Positions 10,108 through 21,997 of a DNA stretch of 64,000 bases are shown here, one piece after another (the stretch's first letter is position 1; each line of letters starts with the position of its first letter). The notes under the pieces were generated by a model that searched no databases, had not been told where the DNA came from, and saw only the letters and a list, made by a program, of their open reading frames with translations. Both the position numbers and the translations under genes were made by a program. This stretch comes from Kitagawia praeruptora (lineage: Eukaryota; Streptophyta; Magnoliopsida; Apiales; Apiaceae): NCBI GenBank assembly GCA_037693485.1, contig CM075346.1:98314501-98378500 (forward strand), written 5' to 3'.

Positions 10108-10889
10108 ATCTCAAAATTGATTGATTTATATATGTATAGATAGAGCTCAATTTATAGAGCATATTCATATATAAATCATTAATTTTGGATGGATAGATTA
10201 AGATATATAAATTTTATAAGATTATAAAAATATGTATATGTGTGTAATGAGAGAGAGAGTGAGCAGCTAGATGTGAGAGATAAGGGATATGGGGTGGGGG
10301 GCGACGACTGATGTAATGAAGGGGCAGGTAGAAAAGAGTTACTCTTATTTAAGGGTTAGGATTTAATCCATAGTTGCATGAACGATTCAAATTGTTTAAG
10401 TTTTACATGTCATCAATCCAAACCATCTCTTATCAGCAAATTGCAGCACGCCAAGTGTCCCTGAATTACAAATCAACAAAAATATATAAAAATGTGTGTA
10501 ATATTTATCAAATATCTATATCTTCTAAATTAAAAATAAAATGCATAAATTATTCAATAAATATTCAAATAAATTTATAATATGTATTCGATCTAATAAA
10601 AATAAATAACAAAAAAAATCGAAACAAATAATAATTCTTTGATAGTGGCATTCTACTATTTTATAATAAGCACGTATTTAAAATAAAAATATAAATAACT
10701 GAAACATTCAAAAATAATATTTTAAAAAATTATAAATGAAATTTATTATAAGTTTAATAATATCGTTTAAATCAAAGTTGATCATTACTAAAACACACAC
10801 CACATACGTAGTATATGAGAAAATTTAAGAAAATTATATCATTAAAAAGTATATCTAATCTATTTTAAAATAATAGATAAATACATTAT

Positions 10890-11900
10890 ATATATATATA
10901 TATATAATTTAGTGATATTCCCAAATTTGAAAAAATAAAAAATTAATTTCAATAGTAAAATTAGTAGTCAACTATTAATTTGACTAGTACTACTAATTAG
11001 TACTTTGTCCCAGATTGTTGTTTCTATTTTATTAAAAATATTTATCGACGATCTAACCGTACAAATGTAATTATATATCTAATTTAGTGATATTCCTAAA
11101 TTTTAAAAATTTAAAAATTAATTTGGATATTGAAATTAGTAGTCAATGATTGATTTGACCAGTACTACTAACTAGTACTTTGTCAAATATTGTTGTTTCA
11201 AATTTTTAAAAAATATTTATCGGCGATCCAACCGTACGAATGTAAATATATATCTAAATAAGTGATACTCCCAAAATTTTAAAAAATAAAAAATTAATTT
11301 GGTTGGAGATCGTAGTAGATCACTACTATATTGACTAGTACTCGTAACTAGTGTTTTGTCCCAGATTATTGTTTCTATTTTTTTAAAAACATTTATCGAC
11401 GATCCAACCGTACGGATGTCAATATATATCTAAAATAATGATATTCCCAAATTTTCAAAAAATAAAAAATTAATTTGGTTGGAGATCGCAGTAGATCACT
11501 ACTATATTGACTAGTACTCGTAACTAGTGTTTTGTCCCAGATTATTGTTTCTATTTTTAAAAAACTTTTATCGACGATCCAACCGTACAGATGTTAAAAT
11601 ATATCTAATTAAATGACATTCCCAAATTTTCAAAAAATAAAAAATTAATTTGGTTGGATATCTTACTAGAACACTACTATATTGTCTAGAACTCGTAACT
11701 AGTGTTTTGTCCCAGATTATTGTTTCTATTTTTTAAAAAACATTTATCGACGATCCAACCGTACATATGTCAATATATATCTAAAATAATGATATTCCCA
11801 AATTTGTAAAAAATAAAAAATTAATTTGGTTGGAGATCTTAGTAGATCACTACTATCTTGACTAGTACTCGTAACTGGTGCTTCGTTCCGGATTATTGTT
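10890..11900 (+). repeat. Direct array of ~175-bp repeats in the CACTA interior
   Basis: The marker CGRCGATCYAACCGTAC recurs near 11046, 11221, 11397, 11571 and 11748 (intervals 174-177 bp). Each unit has AGTGATATTCCCAAAT, a poly-A patch, AATTAATTTGGTTGGAGATC and TTTGTCCCAGATTATTGTTTC. There are about five and a half units. A short TA run precedes the array. Confidence 0.85.
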
Positions 11901-12235
11901 TCTACTAAGATTTCCAATCAAATTAATTTTTTATTTTCTGAAACTTTGGGAATATCATTATTTTAGATATATATTGACATCCGTACGGTTAGATCGTTCA
12001 AAAATATTTTTAAAAAATAAAAACAATAATCCGTGACAAAGCACTAGTTACGAGTCATATTGAAAATGGTAGTGATCTACTAAGATTTCCAATCAAATTA
12101 ATTTTTTATTTTCTGAAACTTTGGGAATATCATTATATTAGATATATATTGACATCCGTACGGTTGGATCGTTCAAAAATATTTTTTAAAAAATAGAAAC
12201 AATAATCCGTGACAAAACACTAGTTACTAGTTCCA
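11901..12235 (-). repeat. Inverted continuation of the ~175-bp repeat array
   Basis: From about 11901 the same unit appears reverse-complemented, with markers CCGTACGGTTRGATCGTTC near 11981 and 12157 (176 bp apart). The switch at AGATCTTAGTAG / CTACTAAGATTTCC makes a long foldback with the preceding units. Confidence 0.85.
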
Positions 12236-12379
12236 TGATACAGCCTATCCACTCACTTGCCATGATACAGTCTGATTCTTTCTTTTTCATGATCCCAAAC
12301 CAGCTTACAATGTTTTCTTAAATACATGCCGAATTTTAAAGTTTCCTCAACAATTTATAAAGATGGCTCCATTTTTTTA

Positions 12380-12735
12380 GCAATAAATTCGACTGTTTGC
12401 AGTCAAATTTAAACTTAATTTCACGCGGATTGCTGACCTGACAGTAAATTCGACTGGTTGCAGTCAAATTTATAAATTCGACCGGTGCAGTCAAATTTAT
12501 AAATTCGACTGCATTCGGTCGAGTTTATAAATTCGACTGGCTAGATTTAGGCGGGAAATAAATTCGACCGGTTAAATTCGACCGACCCTCTAAATTCGAC
12601 TACTTAAATTCGACCGCCCTTAAAATCGACTGGATGCAGTCGATTTTTTGTTTGACCATTAATTAATTGGAGTTGACCGTAAATTCGACTGGATCCAGTC
12701 GAATTTGTGCAGTCGATTTTACCCGAGTTTTCTTG
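12380..12735. repeat. CACTA right subterminal repeats
   Basis: A dense series of AAATTCGACTGG/CAGTCGAATTT units in both orientations mirrors the left end and abuts the right terminus. Confidence 0.85.
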
Positions 12736-12745
12736 TAGTGATACA

Positions 12746-13082
12746 TCTATACTAATATATAATAAGCAAACAGGGATATAATTTGATTGTTTGGTTCAAC
12801 AATTTAAAACAATAGTGACCGTTAGATATTTAGTAGATAGATGATAATCCTTAGATATAATAATAAGGAATATTCTATATTTAAATCCCGGTTCGAATCC
12901 CGTCAACTACAAATTTACATTAAAATTTTATATTATTAGTTCTAAACAATACATGTGATTTATTAAATAATTTTAAAAAGTTAAATTAATTCCATAATAA
13001 ATTATAAAACTCTATTTTGTTTAATCATATAATTTTAAAAATATTTAAAAGTAACACGTGCTTTGCACGGGCTATAAGCTAG
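12746..13082 (+). mobile_element. Non-autonomous Helitron, 337 bp
   Basis: It starts TCTATACTAATATATAATAAG after an A and ends with the hairpin CGTGC-TTT-GCACG (13057-13069), then GGCTATAAGCTAG followed by T. These are the TC...CTAG ends, 3' hairpin and A/T target of Helitrons. It has no ORF. It begins five bases after the CACTA element ends. Confidence 0.85.
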
Positions 13083-13797
13083 TATTGTAAATTGTTGGAT
13101 AACCTTTTCTTCAGCTTTGGCATCCATGATCCATATTTAAGTTCGATTAAAATTTTAAACTATATTTTGATCAATGTTTTCAGGTTCGGTATTCATATTT
13201 GGGTTTGCAAAGATCCATGTATTTATTTAACCCATTCTTAATTATGGAAAATCTACATATCAATTTAACTATCATTAATGTCAATTATAATATGTATGGT
13301 AAGCTCATTAATTAAAATTTGAAGTAATCTTTAATTTAGGTAAGTTCTTCAATGCATACAATTATGTAATTTATACAATAAAATATTTTAATTGAAATAA
13401 TCTTTAAATGAATTTGTTATAATAATAAAAAAGATGATCTTTTATTTTACTGATATTATTTTTTTTCACGGTTATAATTAGAAATATACAACTTTTTAAT
13501 TTTTTAATTAACCAATATTTTTTTTATATTTATATTTTTTATAAAATTATTTTTTGAGATACCGTGTGCGTAGCACGAGCTATAATCTAGTTAATAATAA
13601 TATTTTGAAATATACGGGTCGGTTTGGAAACAGTTTGGGTTGGACATCAAACCTAAACCAAACCACGACCTGCAGTTTTATGAAATTTTCAAATCGTACT
13701 CACACACTGCACTTCAGTTTCAGTTTTGTTCAGATTAAATTCGAGTAAATTTCAGCGGATTGTGCGGTTCAACCCAAACCATGATCACCCTTAGTGG
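13083..13797. other. AT-rich DNA around a second Helitron 3' end; otherwise unassigned
   Basis: A Helitron-type 3' terminus ends at 13590. The interval 13591-13797 contains inverted GGTTTGGGTT/AACCCAAACC-like blocks resembling a degraded MITE ending ACCCTTAGTGG, but I cannot define its ends. I see no gene. Confidence 0.5.
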
Positions 13798-13802
13798 TTC
13801 CA

Positions 13803-14804
13803 TGTAAAACCTCGTTAAATTTTTATTTTATTTTATTATTAGATAATAGATTTTAAGTCATTTTTTTTATAATTATGTTAATTAGTAATGTTTAGAATTA
13901 TTTTTGTGCAAGATATTTTGAATAAGGATGATATTTATTATTAGAGGAAAGAAGTGTGAAAAGATATTAAAGAATCAGTATCATTTAATGTAAGATTTTT
14001 GTATGAATCAGAATATTTTAATTTACGTATTATTGGAAGAGATTGTACGTAAGTTTTAAAGTTACCTTAATAGATTTAGGGTTTTAGGAGCTTACATAAA
14101 TACCCCTTTAGAATAAGAATTAGTCGTACAGCTCTCTCATTCATCTCGTCTTAGCAGGTATGTTTCGTCCCTTAACTATTACTAGCACACAATGATTTTG
14201 TGTGCTATCTCTGTACGTTTATCATGAGTTTTGAATCATATAAAATTTCGTGCCTAATTGTTATTATGCCTAATTGTGTTCTATAAATTGTAAACGTATT
14301 CCTGCAGTATGAGTTTAATTGTTTATAAGCTTGTTGATTACTTCTAGTTTTATTCAATGTTAGTCTGATGTGATCCTTGTCATCCTAATCATGTGTACCT
14401 CTGATGTTTGACTTTGACATGAATTTTTTAATAAATATATGTGTTCGACTTGACGCTTCTAGCTTTAATATATAATATTTTGTTAAGTTGATTTGATTAT
14501 GGCCTTCCTACAATAACCAGTTTATATATTTTTGTAAACATGATTGAATTCTAGAACATCCATCCGACCATGTTTTTGCCATGCTGTTACGATTCTTTTG
14601 GTGTCAAGTAGATGTCCTAAAGTATTTAATTTAATGATCTTGATTATAATCAGAAGCTTATGTGCTTAATTATTTTTTTTAATCATGTAAATTACTTTTG
14701 AAATTATTAATTATTTTATGATCATTGTGTTACAATTATTAAGATGATTAACGTGATTGATATTGGCTGCCAATTTGATTAACTTGTTTTAATGGATAAA
14801 GATT

Positions 14805-14840
<36 letters not shown>

Positions 14841-16089
14841 TGTGCCGATTAATAAAAAATATGTGCTAAGTGAATGGTGTGATGTGAGTATGTGACATGT
14901 GCATTTAGAAGTAGGAGCATGTAAATTGTAGTATGCATGTATATAAATCTTGTTATTATTGTAAAATATTGGGTACTTATTTGTAATTGTGCAGTTTAAT
15001 ACTGGACCAAGCCATGTGTCATGAATCTGGGCTTCAAGGCCCATTTTCCCTTTTATGCATGTTGGTATTTGTTGAAATGTAAAAGGAATAAAATAAATGA
15101 TTATTGTACCATGTTTTAGTTGCACTGTCAGTAGCAGAATATGGCCATGACTTGTTATATTGTTTAGTCCGTAACTTCTGTTTGGTTTGGTCTATTTAAT
15201 AATAGGATCAGTTCGAGCAATTATTTTCGATATTTTGAATCGACTTTGAGGTAAGTACTTTTGACTTACTTTTAATTTTCGAAAAGTATATTTTGATTCT
15301 GCAACTTTTTATTTTCGTATAAGATATAAGATATTGTTTTGAATTGTATAAGATATAAGAATTTTGTTTCGAACTTTATAAGATATAAGTATTTGATTTT
15401 AGAACCCAGTCTCTACGTTTCGAACCCGTTCGTAATTTACGCTATAGTTCCGGAACTAGCCTTAGATACCCTTAGTAGGCACACAAGTGTGCAACTTTAG
15501 ATACCTATTAAGGGCGTGTAATTATTGAACTTTAGATGCCGGTCACTGGCAAAGTGTGGCCGTAGAGCAAGACTGTGGTATTTTCGATTTTCGTTTCGTT
15601 TTATTTCTGTTTCTGCTTCTGCGTCTGTTTTAAATTCTGGATTTTTGAAATTATAAACTTTGGGTTGGAATTATTTTCGCAAAGGTTTTGCAAACTTATA
15701 TTTGATTTTGAAATTTTTTTCATTAAAACACCCATTGATTTTAAGAACATTTATTAGTCAATTTGTACTTGCTGAGCTGTGTAGCTCATTCGTTTCTAAT
15801 ATTTCAGGTTTCAGTCTTGGAAGCTTAATGAGAATAAGGATGTGAATTTTGTGGACTTTCGTGCTAGCTGTTAGATGTCTTTATTGGATTAGACTCTTTA
15901 CATTATTAGAATAAAGATTGTTATTGAATATTGGATTTATGGAGCTGCGTCTCTGATTTAATGATTTTGAATTATCGAATTTGACCACTGCTTTGACTTT
16001 GTGGAATAATTTGGTTTATTTGAATAAAGTTTCGATTTTATTTTAGTTTCCTAATTAGATTTAATATCTCGAAAAGTCGGGATGTTATA
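13803..16089 (+). repeat. LTR 1 of the gag-only array (2287 bp)
   Basis: It starts TGTAAAACCTCG and ends GGGATGTTATA. A TATA-like ACATAAATACC is at 14094-14104. A TTA microsatellite of about 11 units lies near 14806-14840. This LTR differs from the other three at several shared positions (GCTTACATAA versus GCCTACATAA; AGCACACAATG versus AGCAAACAATG; GTGTCAAG versus GTGTAAAG), so it is the most diverged copy. Confidence 0.92.
14094..14104 (+). promoter_or_regulatory. Likely TATA element of LTR 1 and downstream splice donor
   Basis: ACATAAATACC sits ~55 bp before a good donor AGCAG|GTATGT (GT at 14158-14159). A strong acceptor TATTTCAG|GTTTCAG ends at 15807. A leader intron of ~1.65 kb inside the LTR is possible. 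Equivalent signals occur in the other LTR copies. Confidence 0.4.
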
Positions 16090-16091
16090 GT

Positions 16092-16103
16092 TGGTATCAG
16101 AGC
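16092..16103 (+). other. Primer binding site, internal region 1
   Basis: TGGTATCAGAGC matches the initiator methionine tRNA and lies two bases after LTR 1. The same site follows LTR 2 (19661-19672) and LTR 3 (23249-23260). Confidence 0.9.
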
Positions 16104-16297
16104 CTAGGTTTTCCTTTAGAGTGTATTAGGTATGGGACTAGTACATTCCCTAGGATGCGATCCGTATAGGTTTTGGCCTTTAAGTTAGTAAATTATTTTG
16201 AATCTAGGGCACTTGTTTGTGTGATTATTTGACCTGTTTGACTTTTATGATTTTGATCATTGATTATAAGTTTGGAAGTTTGTCGTTTTTAGAAAAG

Positions 16298-17302
16298 ATG
16301 GAGGGAGAAGGCAACAACGGCAACAACAATGACAATCAGAATGGTAACAACAATGGTGATGGTGGGAATGTATTCGACCAGCTAGCTGATACTCTGGCTA
16401 CACTCGTGAATCAGCAACCCAGGCAACAGAATATCGTCTCTCAGTTCAAGCGTTTGAACCCGCCAACTTTCGATGGGGCAACTGATCCGGCCGTAGTCGA
16501 GATGTGGATACAAGAGATGGAAAAAGCTTTTGGACTTCTCAGCAGCAACGAGGAGCAGAAGGTCACCTTAGCTGTGTATCAATTGCAAGGCAGTGCTTAT
16601 AACTGGTGGCTCTTGGAGAAAAGGAATAACGAGACCGCAACCGCTGAAGGGGAACCAGAACCATACACCTGGTCAAAGTTCAAGAAGGCATTAGAAGATA
16701 AGTACTTTCCGAGAACAGTTCGTCTACAAAAGGAGCGGGACTTCATTCGGCTCGAGCAAGGTGGAAAGACTGTTACCGAATATGAAGCGGAATTTGTAAA
16801 GCTCTCGAAGTACGTGCCGACCTTAGTAGCAGATGAAAGCAGCCAAGCAAGAAGATTGGAAGAGGGACTTCGACCCGAGATCAAGAATTCTGTGGCATCG
16901 TTTGAACTTCAGACGTACGAGGCTGTGCTTAACAAGGCATTGGTAATCGAGAGGGGCCTAGCTGAATCTGAAAAGACGACAAGCAACTGGAACAAGAAGA
17001 GGTTCGCTCCAACTGGTGGATTTTCGTCTCAAAGGGGACCCTTCAAGAAGCCACATGTGTACGATCAGATGGGAGGCCAAGGTGATCGAGAGAAGTGTTC
17101 GAGGTGCGGTAAGAATCATCTAGACAAGGACTGCCGATGGAACACGGGTGCCTGTTTTCACTGCGGAGAAGTAGGACACAAGATTTCTGAGTGTCCGCAC
17201 AACCCACCACCAAGGAATGAAGCTGCACCAAGGAAGGAAGCTGATAAGAAGATTGGCATTGGACGTGTGTTTCAGCTCAGTGGAAGTCGCACCAACTATT
17301 AA
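16298..17302 (+). CDS. gag: Gag polyprotein, copy 1
   Basis: A 334-residue capsid-type protein read from MEGEGNNGN. The frame is open 81 nt further upstream, but the upstream residues do not resemble gag. An Asn/Gly-rich N-terminus leads into the retrotransposon gag domain (residues ~45-215; FKRLNPPTFDG, MEKAFGLL, AYNWWLL, FPRTVRLQKERDF), then a basic linker. Two zinc knuckles follow, CSRCGKNHLDKDC and CFHCGEVGHKISEC, which would package RNA. The frame ends at TAA with no protease or reverse transcriptase after it, only ~80 bp to the next LTR. Chromovirus-like origin is inferred from the gag motifs and tRNA primer. Copy-specific residues are V at EFVKLSKYV and V at NSVASF. Confidence 0.92.
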   Translation: MEGEGNNGNNNDNQNGNNNGDGGNVFDQLADTLATLVNQQPRQQNIVSQFKRLNPPTFDGATDPAVVEMWIQEMEKAFGLLSSNEEQKVTLAVYQLQGSAYNWWLLEKRNNETATAEGEPEPYTWSKFKKALEDKYFPRTVRLQKERDFIRLEQGGKTVTEYEAEFVKLSKYVPTLVADESSQARRLEEGLRPEIKNSVASFELQTYEAVLNKALVIERGLAESEKTTSNWNKKRFAPTGGFSSQRGPFKKPHVYDQMGGQGDREKCSRCGKNHLDKDCRWNTGACFHCGEVGHKISECPHNPPPRNEAAPRKEADKKIGIGRVFQLSGSRTNY

Positions 17303-17369
17303 GGTATGATTTATTTTCTTCGTGATTTATTTTATTTTATTATTGTGAATTTGGGGACCAAATTCTTTT

Positions 17370-17382
17370 AAGGAGGGAAGAA
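17370..17382 (+). other. Polypurine tract before LTR 2
   Basis: AAGGAGGGAAGAA immediately precedes TGTAAAAC, where plus-strand priming occurs. The same tract precedes LTR 3 (20939-20951) and LTR 4 (24526-24538). Confidence 0.88.
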
Positions 17383-19658
17383 TGTAAAACCTCGTTAAAT
17401 TTTTATTTTATTTTATTATTAGATAATAGATTTTAAGTCATTTTTTAATAATTATGTTAATTAGTAATGTTTAAAATTATTTTTGTGCAAGATATTTTGA
17501 ATAAGGATGATATTTATTATTAGAGGAAAGAAGTGTGAAAAGATATTAGAGAATCAGTATCATTTAATGTAAGATTTTTGTATGAATCAGAATATTTTAA
17601 TTTACGTATTATTGGAAGAGATTGTATGTAAGTTTTAAAGTTACCTTAATAGATTTAGGGTTTTAGGAGCCTACATAAATACCCCTTTAGAATAAGAATT
17701 AGTCGTACAGCTCTCTCATTCATCTCGTCTTAGCAGGTATGTTTCGTCCCTTAACTATTACTAGCAAACAATGATTTTGTGTGCTATCTCTGTACGTTTA
17801 TCATGAGTTTTGAATCATATAAAATTTCGTGCCTAATTGTTATTATGCCTAATTGTGTTCTATAAATTGTAAACGTATTCCTGTAGTATGAGTTTAATTG
17901 TTTATAAGCTTGTTGATTACTTCTAGTTTTATTCAATGTTAGTCTGATGTGATCCCTGTCATCCTAATCATGTGTACCTCTGATGTTTGACTTTGACATG
18001 GATTTTTAAATAAATATATGTGTTCGACTTGATGCTTCTAGCTTTAATATATAATATTTTGTTAAGTTGATTTGATTATGGCCTTCCTACAATAACCAGT
18101 TTATATATTTTTGTAAACATGATTGAATTCTAGAACATCCATCCGACCATGTTTTTGCCATGCTGCTACGATTCTTTTGGTGTAAAGTAGATGTCCTAAA
18201 GTATTTAATTTAATGATCTTGATTATAATCAGAAGCTTATGTGCTTAATTATTTTTTTTAATCATGTAAATTACTTTTGAAATTATTAATTATTTTATGA
18301 TCATTGTGTTACAATTATTAAGATGATTAACGTGATTGATATTGGCTGCCAATTTGATTAACTTGTTTTAATGGATAAAGATTAGTATTATTATTATTAT
18401 TATTATTATTGTGCCGATTAATAAAAAATATGTGCTAAGTGAATGGTGTGATGTGAGTATGTGACATGTGCATTTAGAAGGAGGAGCATGTAAATTGTAG
18501 TATGCATGTATATAAATCTTGTTATTATTGTAAAATATTGGGTACTTATTTGTAATTGTGTAGTTTAATACTGGACCAAGCCATGTGTCATGAATCTGGG
18601 CTTTAAGGCCCATTTTCCCTTTTATGCATGTTGGTATTTGTTGAAATGTAAAAGGAATAAAATAAATGATTATTGTACCATGTTTTAGTTTCATTGTCGG
18701 TAGCAGAATATGGCCAGGACTTGTTATATTGTTTAGTCCGTAACTTCTGTTTGGTTTGGTCTATTTAATAATAGGATCAGTTCGAGCAATTATTTTCGAT
18801 ATTTTGAATCGACTTTGAGGTAAGTACTTTTGACTTACTTTTAATTTTCGAAAAGTATATTTTGATTCTGCAACTTTTTATTTTCGTATAAGATATAAGA
18901 TATTGTTTTGAATTGTATAATATATAAGAATTTTGTTTCGAACTTTATAAGATATAAGTATTTGATTTTAGAACCCAGTCTCTACGTTTCGAACCCGTTC
19001 GTAATTTACGCTATAGTTCCGGAACTAGCCTTAGATACCCTTAGTAGGCACACAAGTGTGCAACTTTAGATACCTATTAAGGGCGTGTAATTATTGAACT
19101 TTAGATGCCGGTCACTGGCAAAGTGTGGTCGTAGAGCAAGACTGTGGTATTTTCGATTTTCGTTTCGTTTTATTTCTGTTTCTGCTTCTGCGTCTGTTTT
19201 AAATTCTGGATTTTTGAAATTATAAACTTTGGGTTGGAATTATTTTCGCAAAGGTTTTGCAAACTTATATTTGATTATGAAATTTTTTTCATTAAAACGC
19301 CCATTGATTTTAAGAACATTTATTAGTCAATTTGTACTTGCTGAGCTGTGTAGCTCATTCGTTTCTAATATTTCAGGTTTCAGTCTTGGAAGCTTAATGA
19401 GAATAAGGATGTGAATTTTGTGGACTTTCGTGCTAGCTGTTAGATGTCTTTATTGGATTAGACTCTTTACATTATTAGAATAAAGATTGTTATTGAATAT
19501 TGGATTTATGGAGCTGCGTCTCCGATTTAATGATTTTGAATTATCGAATTTGACCACTGCTTTGACTTTGTGGAATAATTTGGTTTATTTGAATAAAGTT
19601 TCGATTTTATTTTAGTTTCGTAATTAGATTTAATATCTCGAAAAGTCGGGATGTTATA
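17383..19658 (+). repeat. LTR 2 of the gag-only array (2276 bp)
   Basis: Same ends as LTR 1 (TGTAAAAC...GTTATA). The TTA microsatellite is shorter (about 9 units near 18386-18410). At diagnostic sites it groups with LTR 3 and LTR 4 rather than LTR 1. Confidence 0.92.
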
Positions 19659-19866
19659 GTTGGTATCAGAGCCTAGGTTTTCCTTTAGAGTGTATTAGGT
19701 ATGAGACTAGTACATTCCCTAGGATGCGATCCGTATAGGTTTTGGCCTTTAAGTTAGTAAATTATTTTGAATCTAGGGCACTTGTTTGTGTGATTATTTG
19801 ACCTGTTTGACTTTTATGATTTTGATCATTGGTTATAAGTTTGGAAGTTTGTCGTTTTTAGAAAAG

Positions 19867-20871
19867 ATGGAGGGAGAAGGCAACAACGGCAACAACAATG
19901 ACAATCAGAATGGTAACAACAATGGTGATGGTGGGAATGTATTCGACCAGCTAGCTGATACTCTGGCTACACTCGTGAATCAGCAACCCAGGCAACAGAA
20001 TATCGTCTCTCAGTTCAAGCGTTTGAACCCGCCAACTTTCGATGGGGCAACTGATCCGGCCGTAGTCGAGATGTGGATACAAGAGATGGAAAAAGCTTTT
20101 GGACTTCTCAGCAGCAACGAGGAGCAGAAGGTCACCTTAGCTGTGTATCAATTGCAAGGCAGTGCTTATAACTGGTGGCTCTTGGAGAAAAGGAATAACG
20201 AGACCGCAACCGCTGAAGGGGAACCAGAACCATACACCTGGTCAAAGTTCAAGAAGGCATTAGAAGATAAGTACTTTCCGAGAACAGTTCGTCTACAAAA
20301 GGAGCGGGACTTCATTCGGCTCGAGCAAGGTGGAAAGACTGTTACCGAATATGAAGCGGAATTTGCAAAGCTCTCGAAGTACGTGCCGACCTTAGTAGCA
20401 GATGAAAGCAGCCAAGCAAGAAGATTGGAAGAGGGACTTCGACCCGAGATCAAGAATTCTGGGGCATCGTTTGAACTTCAGACGTACGAGGCTGTGCTTA
20501 ACAAGGCATTGGTAATCGAGAGGGGCCTAGCTGAATCTGAAAAGACGACAAGCAACTGGAACAAGAAGAGGTTCGCTCCAACTGGTGGATTTTCGTCTCA
20601 AAGGGGACCCTTCAAGAAGCCACATGTGTACGATCAGATGGGAGGCCAAGGTGATCGAGAGAAGTGTTCAAGGTGCGGTAAGAATCATCTAGACAAGGAC
20701 TGCCGATGGAACACGGGTGCCTGTTTTCACTGCGGAGAAGTAGGACACAAGATTTCTGAGTGTCCGCACAACCCACCACCAAGGAATGAAGCTGCACCAA
20801 GGAAGGAAGCTGATAAGAAGATTGGCATTGGACGTGTGTTTCAGCTCAGTGGAAGTCGCACCAACTATTAA
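19867..20871 (+). CDS. gag: Gag polyprotein, copy 2
   Basis: An intact 334-residue ORF, nearly identical to copy 1, with the same gag domain and two CCHC zinc knuckles. Differences seen are EFAKLSKYV instead of EFVKLSKYV and NSGASF instead of NSVASF. It shares the silent change TGTTCAAGG with copy 3. No stop or frameshift is present. Confidence 0.92.
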   Translation: MEGEGNNGNNNDNQNGNNNGDGGNVFDQLADTLATLVNQQPRQQNIVSQFKRLNPPTFDGATDPAVVEMWIQEMEKAFGLLSSNEEQKVTLAVYQLQGSAYNWWLLEKRNNETATAEGEPEPYTWSKFKKALEDKYFPRTVRLQKERDFIRLEQGGKTVTEYEAEFAKLSKYVPTLVADESSQARRLEEGLRPEIKNSGASFELQTYEAVLNKALVIERGLAESEKTTSNWNKKRFAPTGGFSSQRGPFKKPHVYDQMGGQGDREKCSRCGKNHLDKDCRWNTGACFHCGEVGHKISECPHNPPPRNEAAPRKEADKKIGIGRVFQLSGSRTNY

Positions 20872-20951
20872 GGTATGATTTATTTTCTTCGTGATTTATT
20901 TTATTTTATTATTGTGAATTTGGGGACCAAATTCTTTTAAGGAGGGAAGAA

Positions 20952-21952
20952 TGTAAAACCTCGTTAAATTTTTATTTTATTTTATTATTAGATAATAGAT
21001 TTTAAGTCATTTTTTTATAATTATGTTAATTAGTAATGTTTAGAATTATTTTTGTGCAAGATATTTTGAATAAGGATGATATTTATTATTAGAGGAAAGA
21101 AGTGTGAAAAGATATTAGAGAATCAGTATCATTTAATGTAAGATTTTTGTATGAATCAGAATATTTTAATTTATGTATTATTGGAAGAGATTGTATGTAA
21201 GTTTTAAAGTTACCTTAATAGATTTAGGGTTTTAGGAGCCTACATAAATACCCCTTTAGAATAAGAATTAGTCGTACAGCTCTCTCATTCATCTCGTCTT
21301 AGCAGGTATGTTTCGTCCCTTAACTATTACTAGCAAACAATGATTTTGTGTGCTATCTCTGTACGTTTATCATGAGTTTTGAATCATATAAAATTTCGTG
21401 CCTAATTGTTATTATGCCTAATTGTGTTCTATAAATTGTAAACGTATTCCTGTAGTATGAGTTTAATTGTTTATAAGCTTGTTGATTACTTCTAGTTTTA
21501 TTCAATGTTAGTCTGATGTGATCCCTGTCATCCTAATCATGTGTACCTCTGATGTTTGACTTTGACATGAATTTTTAAATAAATATATGTGTTCGACTTG
21601 ATGCTTCTAGCTTTAATATATAATATTTTGTTAAGTTGATTTGATTATGGCCTTCCTACAATAACCAGTTTATATATTTTTGTAAACATGATTGAATTCT
21701 AGAACATCCATCCGACCATGTTTTTGCCATGCTGCTACGATTCTTTTGGTGTAAAGTAGATGTCCTAAAGTATTTAATTTAATGATCTTGATTATAATCA
21801 GAAGCTTATGTGCTTAATTATTTTTTTTAATCATGTAAATTACTTTTGAAATTATTAATTATTTTATGATCATTGTGTTACAATTATTAAGATGATTAAC
21901 GTGATTGATATTGGCTGCCAATTTGATTAACTTGTTTTAATGGATAAAGATT

Positions 21953-21997
<45 letters not shown>

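Larger units (their letters stand above)
8495..12740. mobile_element. Non-autonomous CACTA (En/Spm) element, 4246 bp
   Basis: The left end is CACTACTAGAATCTCGG and the right end, reverse-complemented, is CACTACAAGAAAACTCGGG. Both are followed by AAATCGACTGC-like sequence, and both are flanked by ATA (8492-8494 and 12741-12743), the 3-bp target duplication of CACTA elements. Subterminal repeats are present at both ends. No transposase frame is found. The interior holds a TRIM, AT-rich filler and an array of ~175-bp repeats. The 10108-10890 and 8770-9485 intervals contain nothing else I can recognise, apart from a GA-rich patch near 10250. Confidence 0.9.
7845..13590 (+). mobile_element. Possible outer non-autonomous Helitron holding a CACTA element and a smaller Helitron
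   Basis: The left end TCTATACTATTATATAAAAG follows an A. The right end has a GTGC-GTA-GCAC hairpin, then AGCTATAATCTAG and a T. These are typical plant Helitron termini (TC...CTAG between A and T). Between them lie a complete CACTA element and a second Helitron, leaving ~1.2 kb of its own DNA. No RepHel coding is seen. The weak point is that the TNL pseudogene ends at 7844 but is not seen again after 13590, so the two ends may belong to different copies. Confidence 0.4.

Noticed and set aside
14748..15125. Minus-strand ORF with a long Asn run, repeated in LTRs 3 and 4
   Set aside because: The Asn run is the TTA microsatellite read in reverse, and its length changes between LTR copies. No leader or conserved domain.
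15575..15845. Small plus-strand ORFs conserved in all LTR copies
   Set aside because: Phe/Cys-rich low-complexity translation of T-rich LTR sequence. Conservation simply reflects recent LTR duplication.
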